Source: Thermospira aquatica (lineage in GTDB: Bacteria > Spirochaetota > Brevinematia > Brevinematales > Thermospiraceae). Taken from it: DNA of 64,000 nt. The stretch covers positions 868,001 through 932,000 of the forward strand of contig NZ_CP073355.1 of assembly GCF_023525255.1 (NCBI RefSeq). Direction: 5' to 3'. Shown here in pieces: positions 26,178 through 35,538 of the stretch. The notes beneath the pieces are model-generated. The model ran no database searches and was not told the origin of the DNA. It was given only the letters and a program-made list of their open reading frames with translations. Made by a program: the position numbers and the translations under genes. The stretch's first letter is position 1; every line of letters begins with the position of its first letter.

Positions 26178-28112
26178 ATGAAAAAAGTTTTTCTTCTGCT
26201 GGTTTTTCCTGTTTTTCTTTTTGCTGAGAGTTATATTGGTTCTTTTAGGGGATTTTTTCAATATAATGGCAAACGCTTTATACCCCTCTGGACGAATGGG
26301 GGGGTCTTTGAGATCCTTCCGTACCACGACGCTCTCGTTCTTCGAACAAGCCATGGGATCTTTCTTTACCATCCTCTCTCTCAAGAAATTCAGCCAAGAA
26401 ACTCGGGACTGAAAAGTTGGCTCCTTCAGGAGGTAGAGAATGGCATGGCAAGCTGGCAAGAAGACAGAGAACCCCTTATGGACATAGCTATTGCTCCTGA
26501 TAATCCTGAGGTATGGGTTGCCTGTTCGAAGAGCATGGTCTATCTCTCCACCAATGCCGGAAGAGCATGGGTATCTCTTGGTTCACCCACCTTCCGTGGT
26601 TGGCTCAGTGTAGCCGTCCAGGCTACGCCCATTCTCACCGTATGGGCTGGACATGCCTTAAACGGTATCTTTCGTTACCAGAAATCCTGGAAACGAGAGA
26701 GTGCAGGTCTTTTCTCCGATATCCTGTATAACGAAGAAATCTCCTCACTAGAAGTGGTTTCAACAGGACATCTCAAAGGAGTATGGGCAGTAAACAATTT
26801 TTTCCCCTTCCTGTATCGCTGGGAAACCAATCGATGGAAGCAACGGGCTGCTCTCTCATCTGACAGTGGGTATGCTGCCGGCCTTTCTTTCAACCAGAAT
26901 ATTCTCTCTCTTACCACAGACCACGGTATTTACCAATACGATGGGGAAAATCTCTCGCCCTCCCCCTTGCCGGAAGAAGTACAAGCGATCTGCTCCAATT
27001 TTTTACTCTATGCTGGTACCCCTGTTCAGGCACTCATCAAGGATGGAAAAGTATTTTCTGAGCTGTGGGCATACCAAAACACTATCCTTAACGAACGTCA
27101 GCAAAAAGCGAACAAAAAATATGCTCTTTACCTCTCGCCTCTCGTGTTGGCCAAACCTGGCCGATTTTATACCCTTACCAATCTCATAAAAGCGAAAGGT
27201 ATTAACGCCTTTGTTATTGATATCAAGGATGACTGGGGGAATCTTCGTTTTTCTCCTCAAACTCCTCTTCTGCAGCAAACAGCCTCCGTACGTCCCCTCC
27301 CCCTTTCCAATATTCTCAGGTATGCCAAAAACAATAACATCTATCTTATTGCCCGCATCGTGCTTTTTCAGGATAGAAGAGTCTATAGCCTGAGTAATTA
27401 TGCCTTTGCTGTTTGGGATGGAGAAAAAAACAAACCCTGGCAGGGGATAAAAAAAGAAAAAGAAACCATCAAAGAGATTCAGGAATACTGGGTGGATAGC
27501 TATCATCCCTTTGTCTGGGAATATAATCTGGCTATTGCCAGAGAAGCAATTCGACTGGGTTTTGATGAGATCCAGTTTGATTACGTGAGGTTCCCAACAG
27601 ATGGAGAAAATTTGAAATCTGTTTTTTACCGTGCCAAAAAAACTGGCATGACCCCTGAGTCTCTCCTTTACTCTTTTTTGCGTCATATGCGTAAAAACCT
27701 TTCGGTACCGATCAGTATGGATATCTATGGGGCAAACGGATGGTACAGGACGAGTCTGAGAACCTATCAGGAGATCGATCTTCTCTCAGAGTTTATTGAT
27801 GTCTTCTGTCCCATGTACTACCCTTCTCATTTCGATCAGAAATTTCTTGCCCATCCCCCAGCAGAAGAACGTCCTTACCGCATTTACTTCTATGGAACCA
27901 AGAGAAATTTCTGGCTCACCAGAGGTCGCTCTCTCATACGACCATATGTTCAGGCTTTTAAAATCGGGGTAAGCTACGATAGAGCGTATTATGGTGAATC
28001 GTACGTTCAAAAAGAAATAAAGGGAGTCCATCACGCTCATGGTTCAGGGTTTACCTTCTGGAACATGGAAGGAAACTACAGGATCCTCACAAACCTCAAT
28101 CTTCGTCCTTAA
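26178..28112 (+). CDS. Exported propeller plus DUF4015 glycoside-hydrolase-like protein
   Basis: The 644-residue protein starts with a signal peptide (KKVFLLLVFPVFLFAES). Residues about 20-290 are repeats of the kind seen in sialidase/PSII-like propellers (NPEVWVACSKSMVYLSTNAG; SVAVQATPILTVWAGH). Residues about 310-640 match the DUF4015 putative glycoside hydrolase with TIM-barrel features: AFVIDIKDDWGNLRFSP, IYLIARIVLFQD, LGFDEIQFDYVRFPTDG, ISMDIYGANGW, DVFCPMYYPSHF. It follows the PHP gene by 2 bases. Likely acts on polysaccharide outside the inner membrane. Confidence 0.82.
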   Translation: MKKVFLLLVFPVFLFAESYIGSFRGFFQYNGKRFIPLWTNGGVFEILPYHDALVLRTSHGIFLYHPLSQEIQPRNSGLKSWLLQEVENGMASWQEDREPLMDIAIAPDNPEVWVACSKSMVYLSTNAGRAWVSLGSPTFRGWLSVAVQATPILTVWAGHALNGIFRYQKSWKRESAGLFSDILYNEEISSLEVVSTGHLKGVWAVNNFFPFLYRWETNRWKQRAALSSDSGYAAGLSFNQNILSLTTDHGIYQYDGENLSPSPLPEEVQAICSNFLLYAGTPVQALIKDGKVFSELWAYQNTILNERQQKANKKYALYLSPLVLAKPGRFYTLTNLIKAKGINAFVIDIKDDWGNLRFSPQTPLLQQTASVRPLPLSNILRYAKNNNIYLIARIVLFQDRRVYSLSNYAFAVWDGEKNKPWQGIKKEKETIKEIQEYWVDSYHPFVWEYNLAIAREAIRLGFDEIQFDYVRFPTDGENLKSVFYRAKKTGMTPESLLYSFLRHMRKNLSVPISMDIYGANGWYRTSLRTYQEIDLLSEFIDVFCPMYYPSHFDQKFLAHPPAEERPYRIYFYGTKRNFWLTRGRSLIRPYVQAFKIGVSYDRAYYGESYVQKEIKGVHHAHGSGFTFWNMEGNYRILTNLNLRP

Positions 28113-28134
28113 AAGAGATTATTTTTAAAAGATA

Positions 28135-29826
28135 TTATTTTTCCAGAACAACCAGACCACTTGTACCAATCCCGCCGACTTTGTTCTGGATAAAAGTAAG
28201 TTTTGATAGGCTTGGTTCTTTTATCAAAAGAGATATTTTTTTCTTCTCATTTTCTATTTTGAAAACAGATCCTTCATCTGTTAAAAAGTAAACAACCCCA
28301 TTCTCTTTTAATGTATCTTTCACTTTTCCTGGAAAACTTAGGGAGCTTAGTACATCCCCCTCTTGCAAAGAAAGCAACTGAACCTCACTCCCGGTTGGAG
28401 TAGCGAGAATCACCACCACATTATCTCCTACAATATCCATCCACTGAAGGGTTTTGCCTAAAGATCTACTCCACACAAAATGCCCGTCCCGCACATCAAC
28501 GGCAACGAGAATATTCCCCGCTCCTCCATACACATAGGCAATCTCCTCTCTTCCCCGAATAGGAGCCCCAACAAATTCTCTTACAAGTCTATGCGTCCAG
28601 AGGATATCTCGTTTTTTAAGACTGTAGGCTGCAATACTTCCTGGTTCATTTGCATAGATAATCACATCACTTTTTTCAAAATAGAAAGGTAAACTCTTGC
28701 GAAGGAAATCACTCTCTGCGGGGATCTTCCATGAGGAACCATCCCATAGGGAAATAAACATCCCCTCAGGCTGCATCAGGATCACGCCCCGGGAAGTAAC
28801 AAGAGGCGGTGAGATTAGTCTTCCTTCTATTGGCCGGAGTTTAAAACTCACACGCCCCTCGTAAGACAAACGTACGATCACCCCTGTATGAGAGACGAGA
28901 ACAATTCCGTCCTCAAGCAGAACGGGATCAAACCATCCCATCGCCCATGAAGAGAGATCGATGGTGAGTGCTTTTCCATTGTTTGCAATCTCAAGCTTTT
29001 CTCCCTCACGGAGAGTAACCTGATAACCCTTATACTCCTTATATGCCACAATAGAAACGATATTTGAAGAAAAGGTAATTGTCTTCTTTTCCGCTAAAAG
29101 CCCGGAACCAGAAACAGGCTTTTGTTTTGAAATCTCCCCTCCTTCTGACGATGGCGCAACAGGAGAAAAAACAGGATTCTGAGGTTTTTTCTCACCGAGA
29201 ACAAGTTCTCTTCCTTCTTCAAGTACCAAAGAAGCACTTGGCGTTTCTCCCTGAAGCACATGATTTATCGTATATCCTTCAACACGAGGATAACACCATA
29301 CCCTTCCTTCTTCAACATGAACTTTTGTTTCATTGGAGAAAACACTTACCCGGAAGATGGTACCAACCACCCGTATGTACATATGGGGAGTTTCGACAAC
29401 ATAACGCATACGAAGAGAGACTTTTTTCGGATAAAAAACCGCCTCTCCCTCCGAGAGAACAAAATGAATCACCTTCATATCATCATAAGAATACCGTGAT
29501 ACCCGCAACTTACTCCCTGATCTGGCATCAACTCGCCCCATCTGAGATATGAAACCATCTTGCTGAGGAAAAGAGGGAAGCAAAACGAATCTCCCCAAAA
29601 GAATACCCACAACAAGCACACTTGCCAGCGCCAACCCCCAGCGAAGAGTAACCGTCAGACCCCTCGCAGCTCGCAAGCGTGCCTGTCGCGTATTGGCGAT
29701 GCGTATCTCACATCGCCGAACAAACTCTTGAAAGGGAGGTGGTACCACCTCCACAGAATCTCGATAAGAGAGAAGAAGCCTTTTCACCAAGGCTTCTTTC
29801 TCTCCCTGCCCCTTAAATCTCTTCAT
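28135..29826 (-). CDS. FecR-type anti-sigma regulator fused to PQQ-like propeller
   Basis: The 563-residue protein has a cytoplasmic N-terminus of about 60 residues and one membrane helix (RWGLALASVLVVGILLGRFV). A FecR domain follows, with YVVETPHMYIRVVGTIFRVS and VHVEEGRVWCYP, as FecR proteins show. After a linker, residues about 250-563 form repeated beta-strand units of a PQQ/quinoprotein-like propeller (ILWTHRLVREFVGAPI; VAVDVRDGHFVWSRSLG). Its start overlaps the ECF sigma gene by 14 bases, so it is probably the cognate regulator. The propeller is a likely external sensor (inference). Confidence 0.8.
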   Translation of the reverse strand: MKRFKGQGEKEALVKRLLLSYRDSVEVVPPPFQEFVRRCEIRIANTRQARLRAARGLTVTLRWGLALASVLVVGILLGRFVLLPSFPQQDGFISQMGRVDARSGSKLRVSRYSYDDMKVIHFVLSEGEAVFYPKKVSLRMRYVVETPHMYIRVVGTIFRVSVFSNETKVHVEEGRVWCYPRVEGYTINHVLQGETPSASLVLEEGRELVLGEKKPQNPVFSPVAPSSEGGEISKQKPVSGSGLLAEKKTITFSSNIVSIVAYKEYKGYQVTLREGEKLEIANNGKALTIDLSSWAMGWFDPVLLEDGIVLVSHTGVIVRLSYEGRVSFKLRPIEGRLISPPLVTSRGVILMQPEGMFISLWDGSSWKIPAESDFLRKSLPFYFEKSDVIIYANEPGSIAAYSLKKRDILWTHRLVREFVGAPIRGREEIAYVYGGAGNILVAVDVRDGHFVWSRSLGKTLQWMDIVGDNVVVILATPTGSEVQLLSLQEGDVLSSLSFPGKVKDTLKENGVVYFLTDEGSVFKIENEKKKISLLIKEPSLSKLTFIQNKVGGIGTSGLVVLEK

Positions 29827-30436
29827 CGGTATCTCTCCCCAGTCGTTCTCTCACCCATTCAAGGGCCTGATCATACCGATTTCTTACTTGACGAGAGGTG
29901 ATATTAAGTATCTTTGCAATTTCATCAAAACTCATGCCTTCGGCTCCATGCCAGAGCAAGACGGTACGGAGCTTTTCCGGCATTTCGTATAATATACCTT
30001 GAAAGGTATGCCAAAATTGAAATTTTTCAAAAGAATTTTCTGTTTTCTCGTCAATCATTTCTGTTTCTTTTCTGGCATCGTCAAAAGAGAGAAAACTCTC
30101 ACGACTATTTTTCTTAAGATAATTTATAGTCAGGTTATACACGAGACGGAAAAACCACGCCTTAAAAGGGCGTGAACTATCGTAGCTCTTGCAGCGATAG
30201 TACAATCGGATAAAAACTTCCTGAGCAATATCATCGGCTTCATCACCACTAAGTCCATAATAGCGTACCAGTCGTACCACCTGGCTATAATAACGGGTGT
30301 ATAATGCTTCAAGGTAGGGAAGTGCTTCCGGTGCAAACGTCTCCCCATCCTTGGCTGTCTGTTGCAAACCCTCCATGAGAGACTCATCGGAAAGTGTTTC
30401 AACACGAGACTTTTTATCTTTATTCAATTTTCTCAC
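29813..30436 (-). CDS. ECF-type RNA polymerase sigma factor
   Basis: The 207-residue protein has sigma region 2 (LYTRYYSQVVRLVRYYGLSG, then DDIAQEVFIRLYYR and PFKAWFFRLVYNLTINYLK) and region 4 (MPEKLRTVLLWHGAEGMSFD, then EIAKILNITSRQVRNRYDQA). Region 3 is absent, as in group 4 sigmas. GTG at 30436 follows CAAGGAG. Coupled to the FecR-propeller gene, it should answer an envelope signal sensed by that protein. Confidence 0.92.
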   Translation of the reverse strand: MRKLNKDKKSRVETLSDESLMEGLQQTAKDGETFAPEALPYLEALYTRYYSQVVRLVRYYGLSGDEADDIAQEVFIRLYYRCKSYDSSRPFKAWFFRLVYNLTINYLKKNSRESFLSFDDARKETEMIDEKTENSFEKFQFWHTFQGILYEMPEKLRTVLLWHGAEGMSFDEIAKILNITSRQVRNRYDQALEWVRERLGRDTDEEI

Positions 30437-30463
30437 CTTCTCCTTGAGAAGATTTACCTAAAT

Positions 30464-30492
30464 ACTATACCATAAAACGTAAAAAAAAACAA
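30464..30492 (-). promoter_or_regulatory. Possible promoter of the ECF/FecR pair
   Basis: On the minus strand TTGTTT and TATAGT are spaced by 17 bases, about 28 bases before the GTG start. The -35 is weak and embedded in a T-run, so this is only a candidate; an autoregulated ECF promoter may also exist. Confidence 0.45.
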
Positions 30493-30585
30493 TTTTACGT
30501 AAGGTTTTTGGTAAACACAGAACAATAAAGCAGAAAAATGTATCCAAAGTTACGATCAAAAGGCATGTCAACTTTTTTCCAAAAC

Positions 30586-30614
30586 TTGAAAAAATTTTTT
30601 TTTCATGGTATAAT
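30586..30614 (+). promoter_or_regulatory. tRNA-Thr promoter
   Basis: TTGAAA and TATAAT with a 17-base spacer; the -10 ends 12 bases before the mature tRNA. Confidence 0.85.
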
Positions 30615-30626
30615 ACATCTCCTTAT

Positions 30627-30698
30627 GCCACCGTAGCTCAGTCGGTAGAGCAACTGATTCGTAATCAGTGGGTCAGCGGTTCAATCCCGCTCGGTGGC
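30627..30698 (+). tRNA. tRNA-Thr (CGT)
   Basis: 72 bases fold as a cloverleaf. The acceptor stem is GCCACCG/CGGTGGC, the D arm GCTCAGTCGGTAGAGC, the anticodon stem ACTGA/TCAGT with loop TTCGTAA (anticodon CGT at 30660-30662), and the T arm AGCGGTTCAATCCCGCT. CCA is not encoded. The 3' 26 bases overlap the end of hemW on the opposite strand. A T-rich run (TTTTTTCTTTTT) follows and may help termination. Confidence 0.95.
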
Positions 30699-31818
30699 TT
30701 TTTTCTTTTTCAAGTGTATCCCATATTTTCAGGATAACGGTGTGAGCAACCATTCTCCCTTGAGGGGTGAGTACCAGCCGCCCATCTCGGATACGACAAA
30801 AATCGTGAAGAGCTTTAAGCTCTTCCTCAAGAAAAGCCTTCTCTCTTTGTGAAAATTCTGTCACGTCCACACCATCACTTGTACGAAGTCCCAGCATGAT
30901 TTTTTCTCTCCGGGAGGTTTCTTCATCAAGGGTTTCCTTTGCTCCATAAGGAAACTCCCCTCGCTGGACAGCCTCTTCATACCCTGAGAGATGAATGGTA
31001 TTCTGATAGCGCATTTTCTCCCAGGAAATCCATCCACTTGCTCCTATACCAAGACCAATGTAGGGTTCATGTTTCCAGTAAAGACTATTATGAAGGGCAC
31101 GATTTTCTTTGCCCCGGGCAAAATTGGAGATCTCATACCACTCATACCACGTTGAAAGACTCTCAGCCAGTTCAAGATACTGGGAACTCTGAAAATCATC
31201 CTCGGGAGGCTGGATTTTGCCCGCTTTCCAAAGACCTGCAAGGGTACTTCCTTCCTCAAACGAAAGAAGATAGAGGGAAAGATGATCAGGGAGGTAGTGC
31301 TCTATCCAGCGCAAAAGCCTTTGGAGATCCAGTCCTGAAATACCCACAATAAAATCCACACTCACCCTGGCAAATCCTGCATGCACGGTCATCTCGTAAA
31401 CCTCTGAAACAGGGAGAACCGGTCTTGAGAGGAACGAAAGGATCTCTGGTTGTACTGCCTGAAGCCCAAGACTGACCCTCGTAAATCCCATATCTCTCCA
31501 GGCCTTGAGTTTTTCTGGCGAAATATCTTCTGGATTCACCTCAATGGTACTTTCCAGCAAACGAAAAGAAAAAAGTCGCTCAAGCCCCTCCCACAATCTT
31601 CCAAGAGCCCCGGGAGAAAGAAGAGAGGGTGTACCCCCACCTATATAAAAAGTATCAAACGAGAGTTTCCCATACTTTTCTGCATAAAGCTTTGCTTCTC
31701 GAAGGACAAGGGATATATACTCCCTTTCCTTTTCAGGAGCAAAAGGAATACCACTCACAAAATGGCAGTACACACATCGTTTCCGACAAAAGGGAACATG
31801 AACGTAAAGCCCTGTCAT
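30673..31818 (-). CDS. hemW: Radical SAM HemW-like protein
   Basis: The 381-residue protein has the radical SAM cluster motif C11-x3-C15-x2-C18 (FCRKRCVYCHF). It also has YIGGGTPSLLSP, IEVNPEDIS, TRVSLGLQAVQPEIL and VSVDFIVGISG, the set shared by HemN/HemW. HemW is a heme chaperone, not the coproporphyrinogen oxidase; the short N-terminus before the first Cys (10 residues) fits HemW. Its last codons are antisense to the tRNA-Thr 3' end. Its start overlaps the stop of the upstream glycosyltransferase gene by 4 bases. Confidence 0.88.
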   Translation of the reverse strand: MTGLYVHVPFCRKRCVYCHFVSGIPFAPEKEREYISLVLREAKLYAEKYGKLSFDTFYIGGGTPSLLSPGALGRLWEGLERLFSFRLLESTIEVNPEDISPEKLKAWRDMGFTRVSLGLQAVQPEILSFLSRPVLPVSEVYEMTVHAGFARVSVDFIVGISGLDLQRLLRWIEHYLPDHLSLYLLSFEEGSTLAGLWKAGKIQPPEDDFQSSQYLELAESLSTWYEWYEISNFARGKENRALHNSLYWKHEPYIGLGIGASGWISWEKMRYQNTIHLSGYEEAVQRGEFPYGAKETLDEETSRREKIMLGLRTSDGVDVTEFSQREKAFLEEELKALHDFCRIRDGRLVLTPQGRMVAHTVILKIWDTLEKEKSHRAGLNR

Positions 31819-32966
31819 GATCGTGAAAGGAGATCGTCCACCCAGAAGGCGATGCTATCCTTCCCCTCGCGAAGCTGTTGAACCAGAGGAATGGTCTCAA
31901 TATTCTTCTGGTATTTTACGAGTGTATCGGTGGTAAGAATAGTCTCAAGAATCGAAAGAAAACTCACAAAATCGGGTGCCCACCAGCCCACATGATGTTT
32001 AAGGGCAAAGAGAAGATTTTTCCTTTCGGTCATATAAGTCGAATAATCAGTAGCAAGTAACGGTCTACCTAAAAGCAGCGATTCAAAGAGCACAGAGGGT
32101 CCTGCTTTGCCAATAACAACATCACTTACATGGATAAGCTCATGCATATTGTCCACGAACCCAAACACCCGAATAGGATAAGGAGAAGTCTCGGAAAGAG
32201 CCTTCAGCTTTTCCTGAAGGGAAACATTCCGACCACATACCACCAACCAGTTGAAAGGGAGTTTTTTTTCGATGATTTTAGGAAGAAAATCGTATGCCTT
32301 CCCTATCCCTTCTCCCCCATACACCACAAGAAGGGTAAGATATTGGGGATTGAGCTGATACCTTTGGATGAGTTCCTCCCGTGCAGGCAAAGGATTATAA
32401 AATTTGCGCTCAATAGGAAAGGGAACACGGACAATCTGAGAGGGTTTGACACCCCGTTTCAAAAGCCCTGTCTCTACCTCATCACTTGGTGCAAGCAGAA
32501 AATCTGCCCTCGGTTCGCACCACCACGAAAAAGGAGAAAAAGGATCGGTGATGGTCCCCACAACGGGACACGATATGCGTTTTTTCTTTTTGGCAATCGA
32601 AGCGATCGTGGTAGCAAAAAAATGCGTGGAAAGAATCATGTCAGGCTTTTGAGAGGCAAAATATTCTATGCCCTTTTTGAGAAGATCTGGCATAAAAAGC
32701 GGAAGATAAAACCTGGAAACAGGGTGAAAGAGCTCCATCATAGTCATAGAAAGGTCGGCTACCCATCGATGGGCTAACGAAAACCGCCAGTAGCGTCGTA
32801 TAAACTCATGCTCCTTCATAGCCCCACACGCCTGAGAAAGCTCAACAATCTCTATGGTATACTTGCCAGGAAAACACGCTTCAATCCCATCTCGAATAGC
32901 CGAGGCAGTAGCAAGATGCCCGGCGCCAGCTTCAACAATAGGCATAAGGATCCTTTTCACAAACAC
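31815..32966 (-). CDS. Glycosyltransferase, MGDG synthase/UgtP type
   Basis: The 383-residue protein fits the family that adds sugar to diacylglycerol. The N-terminal region has MPIVEAGAGHLATASAIRDG (glycine-rich MGDG-synthase motif) and an amphipathic stretch for membrane contact (YWRFSLAHRWVADLSMTMME). The C-terminal GT-B domain has VVYGGEGIGKAYDF, VFGFVDNMHELIHVSDVVIG and KAGPSVLFESLLLGRPLLAT, the donor-nucleotide site. Likely a membrane glycolipid enzyme. galT directly upstream suggests galactose use, but the sugar is not proven. Confidence 0.85.
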   Translation of the reverse strand: MFVKRILMPIVEAGAGHLATASAIRDGIEACFPGKYTIEIVELSQACGAMKEHEFIRRYWRFSLAHRWVADLSMTMMELFHPVSRFYLPLFMPDLLKKGIEYFASQKPDMILSTHFFATTIASIAKKKKRISCPVVGTITDPFSPFSWWCEPRADFLLAPSDEVETGLLKRGVKPSQIVRVPFPIERKFYNPLPAREELIQRYQLNPQYLTLLVVYGGEGIGKAYDFLPKIIEKKLPFNWLVVCGRNVSLQEKLKALSETSPYPIRVFGFVDNMHELIHVSDVVIGKAGPSVLFESLLLGRPLLATDYSTYMTERKNLLFALKHHVGWWAPDFVSFLSILETILTTDTLVKYQKNIETIPLVQQLREGKDSIAFWVDDLLSRS

Positions 32967-32994
32967 CTCCTCTCTCTGAGAAATGTATGGTGTT

Positions 32995-34011
32995 TTAATC
33001 CGAAGGAAGTACGAGTTCCCTCAAAAAAGCAGCATTTTCTTCGGGAATAGAGGGATTGATGAACATTCCCGAACCCAGTTCAAACCCTGCACTCCGCGTC
33101 AAACGGGGCACAATAGTAATATACCAGTGAAAAAAGGCCGTATGGCTATAACCCTGCGGAGCTGAGCGGACAATGTAGTTGTAATCAGGGTCGTTGAGAC
33201 CAAAATACAGTTTGCGAAGAACCTCTCGAAGAACCACGGAGAGGTCTGCAAGTTCTTCTTCTGTCGCGTAAAGAAAGCTTGATTTATGTTTTCGTGGAAA
33301 TATCCAAACAGCAAAAGGAGAAAATGCCGCGTAAGGGACAAAGGCAACAAAGTATTCACTCTCGTATACGATACGGGTACCAGCTTCCAGTTCTCTCTCC
33401 AGCATAGTACAAAAGATACAGGCACGGTGTTCCTCGTGATAGCGTATGGATTCGTTCATTCGGGCCATCACGTCTCGCGGAATAACTGGCAAAGCAATAA
33501 TCTGGGAATGAGGATGGACAAGGGAGGCGCCTGCTCTACTCCCATGGTTACGAAAAAGAATCACCGATTCTACATAAGGGAAACTCATGAGATGCGCCAT
33601 TCGCTTCTGGTACATCCGAAGGATATGGTAAACATGGGTAGGTTCGTAGAGAGCAACAGTAAGATTGTGTTGAGGATGTTCGATAAGTACCTCATGATGA
33701 CCGATACCATCCATGGAACGAAAAAAACCCGAGGTGTTTACCGAAAAACCATCATCCAGGGGAAGAAGGGCAGGATATTTATTGGGAATGACGCGAATAT
33801 GCCATTTCCCGTTTATTTCCATCTGATCAAGGGTTGTGGTGTTCCCTGTTTTTTCTTCATTTCCTGGACAAAATGGACAATTTTCATCGTGGGAAGGGTA
33901 AGCAGATTCACAATTTAATTTCTCCTCTCGAAGCTGGTCTGGCCGTTTACTTCTTTCTGTCGCGATAATCACCCATTCCTTGAGCAGAATGTTTTGTCTA
34001 AGTTCTGGCAT
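32995..34011 (-). CDS. galT: Galactose-1-phosphate uridylyltransferase
   Basis: The 338-residue protein is a HIT-superfamily GalT. It has NCPFCPGNEEKTG (zinc Cys pair), the catalytic ASLVHPHSQIIALPVI, CIFCTMLERELEAG and the C-terminal YNYIVRSAPQG..FHWYITIVPR. It exchanges UMP between UDP-glucose and galactose-1-phosphate. The start follows GGAGGA. The glycosyltransferase gene lies 28 bases downstream, so the pair may supply and use UDP-sugar for glycolipid synthesis (inference). Confidence 0.93.
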   Translation of the reverse strand: MPELRQNILLKEWVIIATERSKRPDQLREEKLNCESAYPSHDENCPFCPGNEEKTGNTTTLDQMEINGKWHIRVIPNKYPALLPLDDGFSVNTSGFFRSMDGIGHHEVLIEHPQHNLTVALYEPTHVYHILRMYQKRMAHLMSFPYVESVILFRNHGSRAGASLVHPHSQIIALPVIPRDVMARMNESIRYHEEHRACIFCTMLERELEAGTRIVYESEYFVAFVPYAAFSPFAVWIFPRKHKSSFLYATEEELADLSVVLREVLRKLYFGLNDPDYNYIVRSAPQGYSHTAFFHWYITIVPRLTRSAGFELGSGMFINPSIPEENAAFLRELVLPSD

Positions 34012-34093
34012 ACTTCCTCCTCTTTGTATTTATTTTAAAGATGTGTCAAAAAAAGTCAAGCGAAAAAATTTTTCTTTTTTCTCCCCTTTTTTC

Positions 34094-34122
34094 TTGACAA
34101 GAAAATTTTTTAATCTTAAAAT
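34094..34122 (+). promoter_or_regulatory. Promoter of the Rrf2-cysteine operon
   Basis: TTGACA-N17-TAAAAT, with the start codon about 40 bases downstream. The AT-rich segment around and after the -10 is a likely place for Rrf2 binding (inference). Confidence 0.8.
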
Positions 34123-34163
34123 ACATATTATCCATATAGGAATTTATGATTTAGGAGAATCTG

Positions 34164-34592
34164 ATGAAACTCTCAACAAAAAGCCGGTATGGGCTTCGTC
34201 TTCTCTTCCGACTCGCGATAGCCAACAAGGAGATCGTCCCTCTCAGTGAAATTGCTGAGAAAGAAAACATCTCAGAAAAGTATCTCGAACACATCATCAA
34301 TCGACTGAAAGTCGTGGGGATTGTCCAGGCCCAACGAGGAATCAAAGGAGGGTATATTCTTACACGTCATCCCTCAGAAATTCGTCTCCTTGAGGTGATA
34401 GAATCCCTTGAAGGTCCTCTTACCCTTGTGGACTGCGTGGGAAGCAAATCTTGTGGTCGCATACCAATGTGTCCCACCCAATGGGTGTGGGACAGACTGT
34501 CAAACGTTCTCCGGCAAGAACTTGCCTCATTAACCCTTGATGATATGATTCGCCATTACACCCAAAACATCGCACACACGTACGAAATATAG
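34164..34592 (+). CDS. Rrf2-family regulator with IscR-like cysteines
   Basis: The 142-residue protein starts with the Rrf2 winged helix ([52 protein letters not shown]). It carries C91-x5-C97-x5-C103, the spacing of the [2Fe-2S] ligands in IscR. It heads the cysteine/homocysteine operon, so it could sense Fe-S or cysteine status (IscR-like) or act as a CymR-type repressor; CymR lacks this cysteine triad. Likely autoregulated. Confidence 0.9.
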   Translation: MKLSTKSRYGLRLLFRLAIANKEIVPLSEIAEKENISEKYLEHIINRLKVVGIVQAQRGIKGGYILTRHPSEIRLLEVIESLEGPLTLVDCVGSKSCGRIPMCPTQWVWDRLSNVLRQELASLTLDDMIRHYTQNIAHTYEI

Positions 34593-34602
34593 GAGGTCAC
34601 TG

Positions 34603-35520
34603 ATGATAGCCAACAACATCACAGAACTCATAGGAAAAACACCACTCATCCGGCTTTCCCGTATGACGGATGAAGCTGAGATTCTTCTCAAGGCAGAGTT
34701 TTTTAATCCACTCTCCAGTGTCAAAGATAGGATTGGTCTGTCGATGATTGAGGCAGCGGAAAAAGAGGGTAAAATCAAACCAGGCAGCATCATCATAGAA
34801 CCAACAAGTGGAAACACAGGCATTGCACTGGCTTTTATTGCCGCACAACGAGGGTACCGCCTTATCCTTGTGATGCCAGACACTATGAGTATTGAGCGAA
34901 GAAAACTCTTGAAGATCTTTGGCGCTGAGCTTGTTCTCACCCCGGGGGCTGAAGGAATGCGGGGAGCCGTCAACAAGGCAAACGAACTTGCAGAAAAGTA
35001 TCCCGGAAGTATTATTCTCCAGCAGTTTGAAAACCCTGCTAATCCCGAGATTCACCGAAAAACCACAGCCGAAGAGATCTGGCAGGATACCGGTGGCAAA
35101 GTTGATATCTTTGTAGCCGCGGTAGGTACCGGTGGTACTCTCACAGGTGTGGGAGAAGTGCTAAAGTCGAGAAACCCCAACATCAAAGTCATAGCCGTGG
35201 AACCAACCGACTCGCCTGTTCTCTCCGGCGGAAAACCCGGTCCTCACAAGATTCAGGGAATCGGGGCAGGATTTATCCCCAAGGTATTAAACACTTCTAT
35301 CATCGACGAAATCATCCAGGTAAAAGCCGAGGATGCAGGGGCTGTCTCCCGAGAACTTGCCAAAAAAGAGGGTATTCTTGTAGGGATTTCTGCGGGAGCC
35401 AATGTATGGGCTGCTCTTCAGGTAGCAAAACGTCCTGAAAACAAAGGAAAAACCATCGTTACCGTTGGGTGTGACACCGGTGAACGATATCTCAGCACAT
35501 GGCTTTTTGATGAACAGTAA
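34603..35520 (+). CDS. cysK: Cysteine synthase (O-acetylserine sulfhydrylase)
   Basis: This 305-residue PLP enzyme makes cysteine from O-acetylserine and sulfide. The PLP lysine is in [16 protein letters not shown] (about residue 41). Substrate loop [13 protein letters not shown], phosphate loop [14 protein letters not shown] and the serine of the C-terminal [11 protein letters not shown] are all as in CysK. RBS AGGAGG lies upstream. Cotranscribed with the regulator and metY. Confidence 0.95.
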   Translation: MIANNITELIGKTPLIRLSRMTDEAEILLKAEFFNPLSSVKDRIGLSMIEAAEKEGKIKPGSIIIEPTSGNTGIALAFIAAQRGYRLILVMPDTMSIERRKLLKIFGAELVLTPGAEGMRGAVNKANELAEKYPGSIILQQFENPANPEIHRKTTAEEIWQDTGGKVDIFVAAVGTGGTLTGVGEVLKSRNPNIKVIAVEPTDSPVLSGGKPGPHKIQGIGAGFIPKVLNTSIIDEIIQVKAEDAGAVSRELAKKEGILVGISAGANVWAALQVAKRPENKGKTIVTVGCDTGERYLSTWLFDEQ

Positions 35521-35538
35521 GACAAAAGGAGGAAACAC

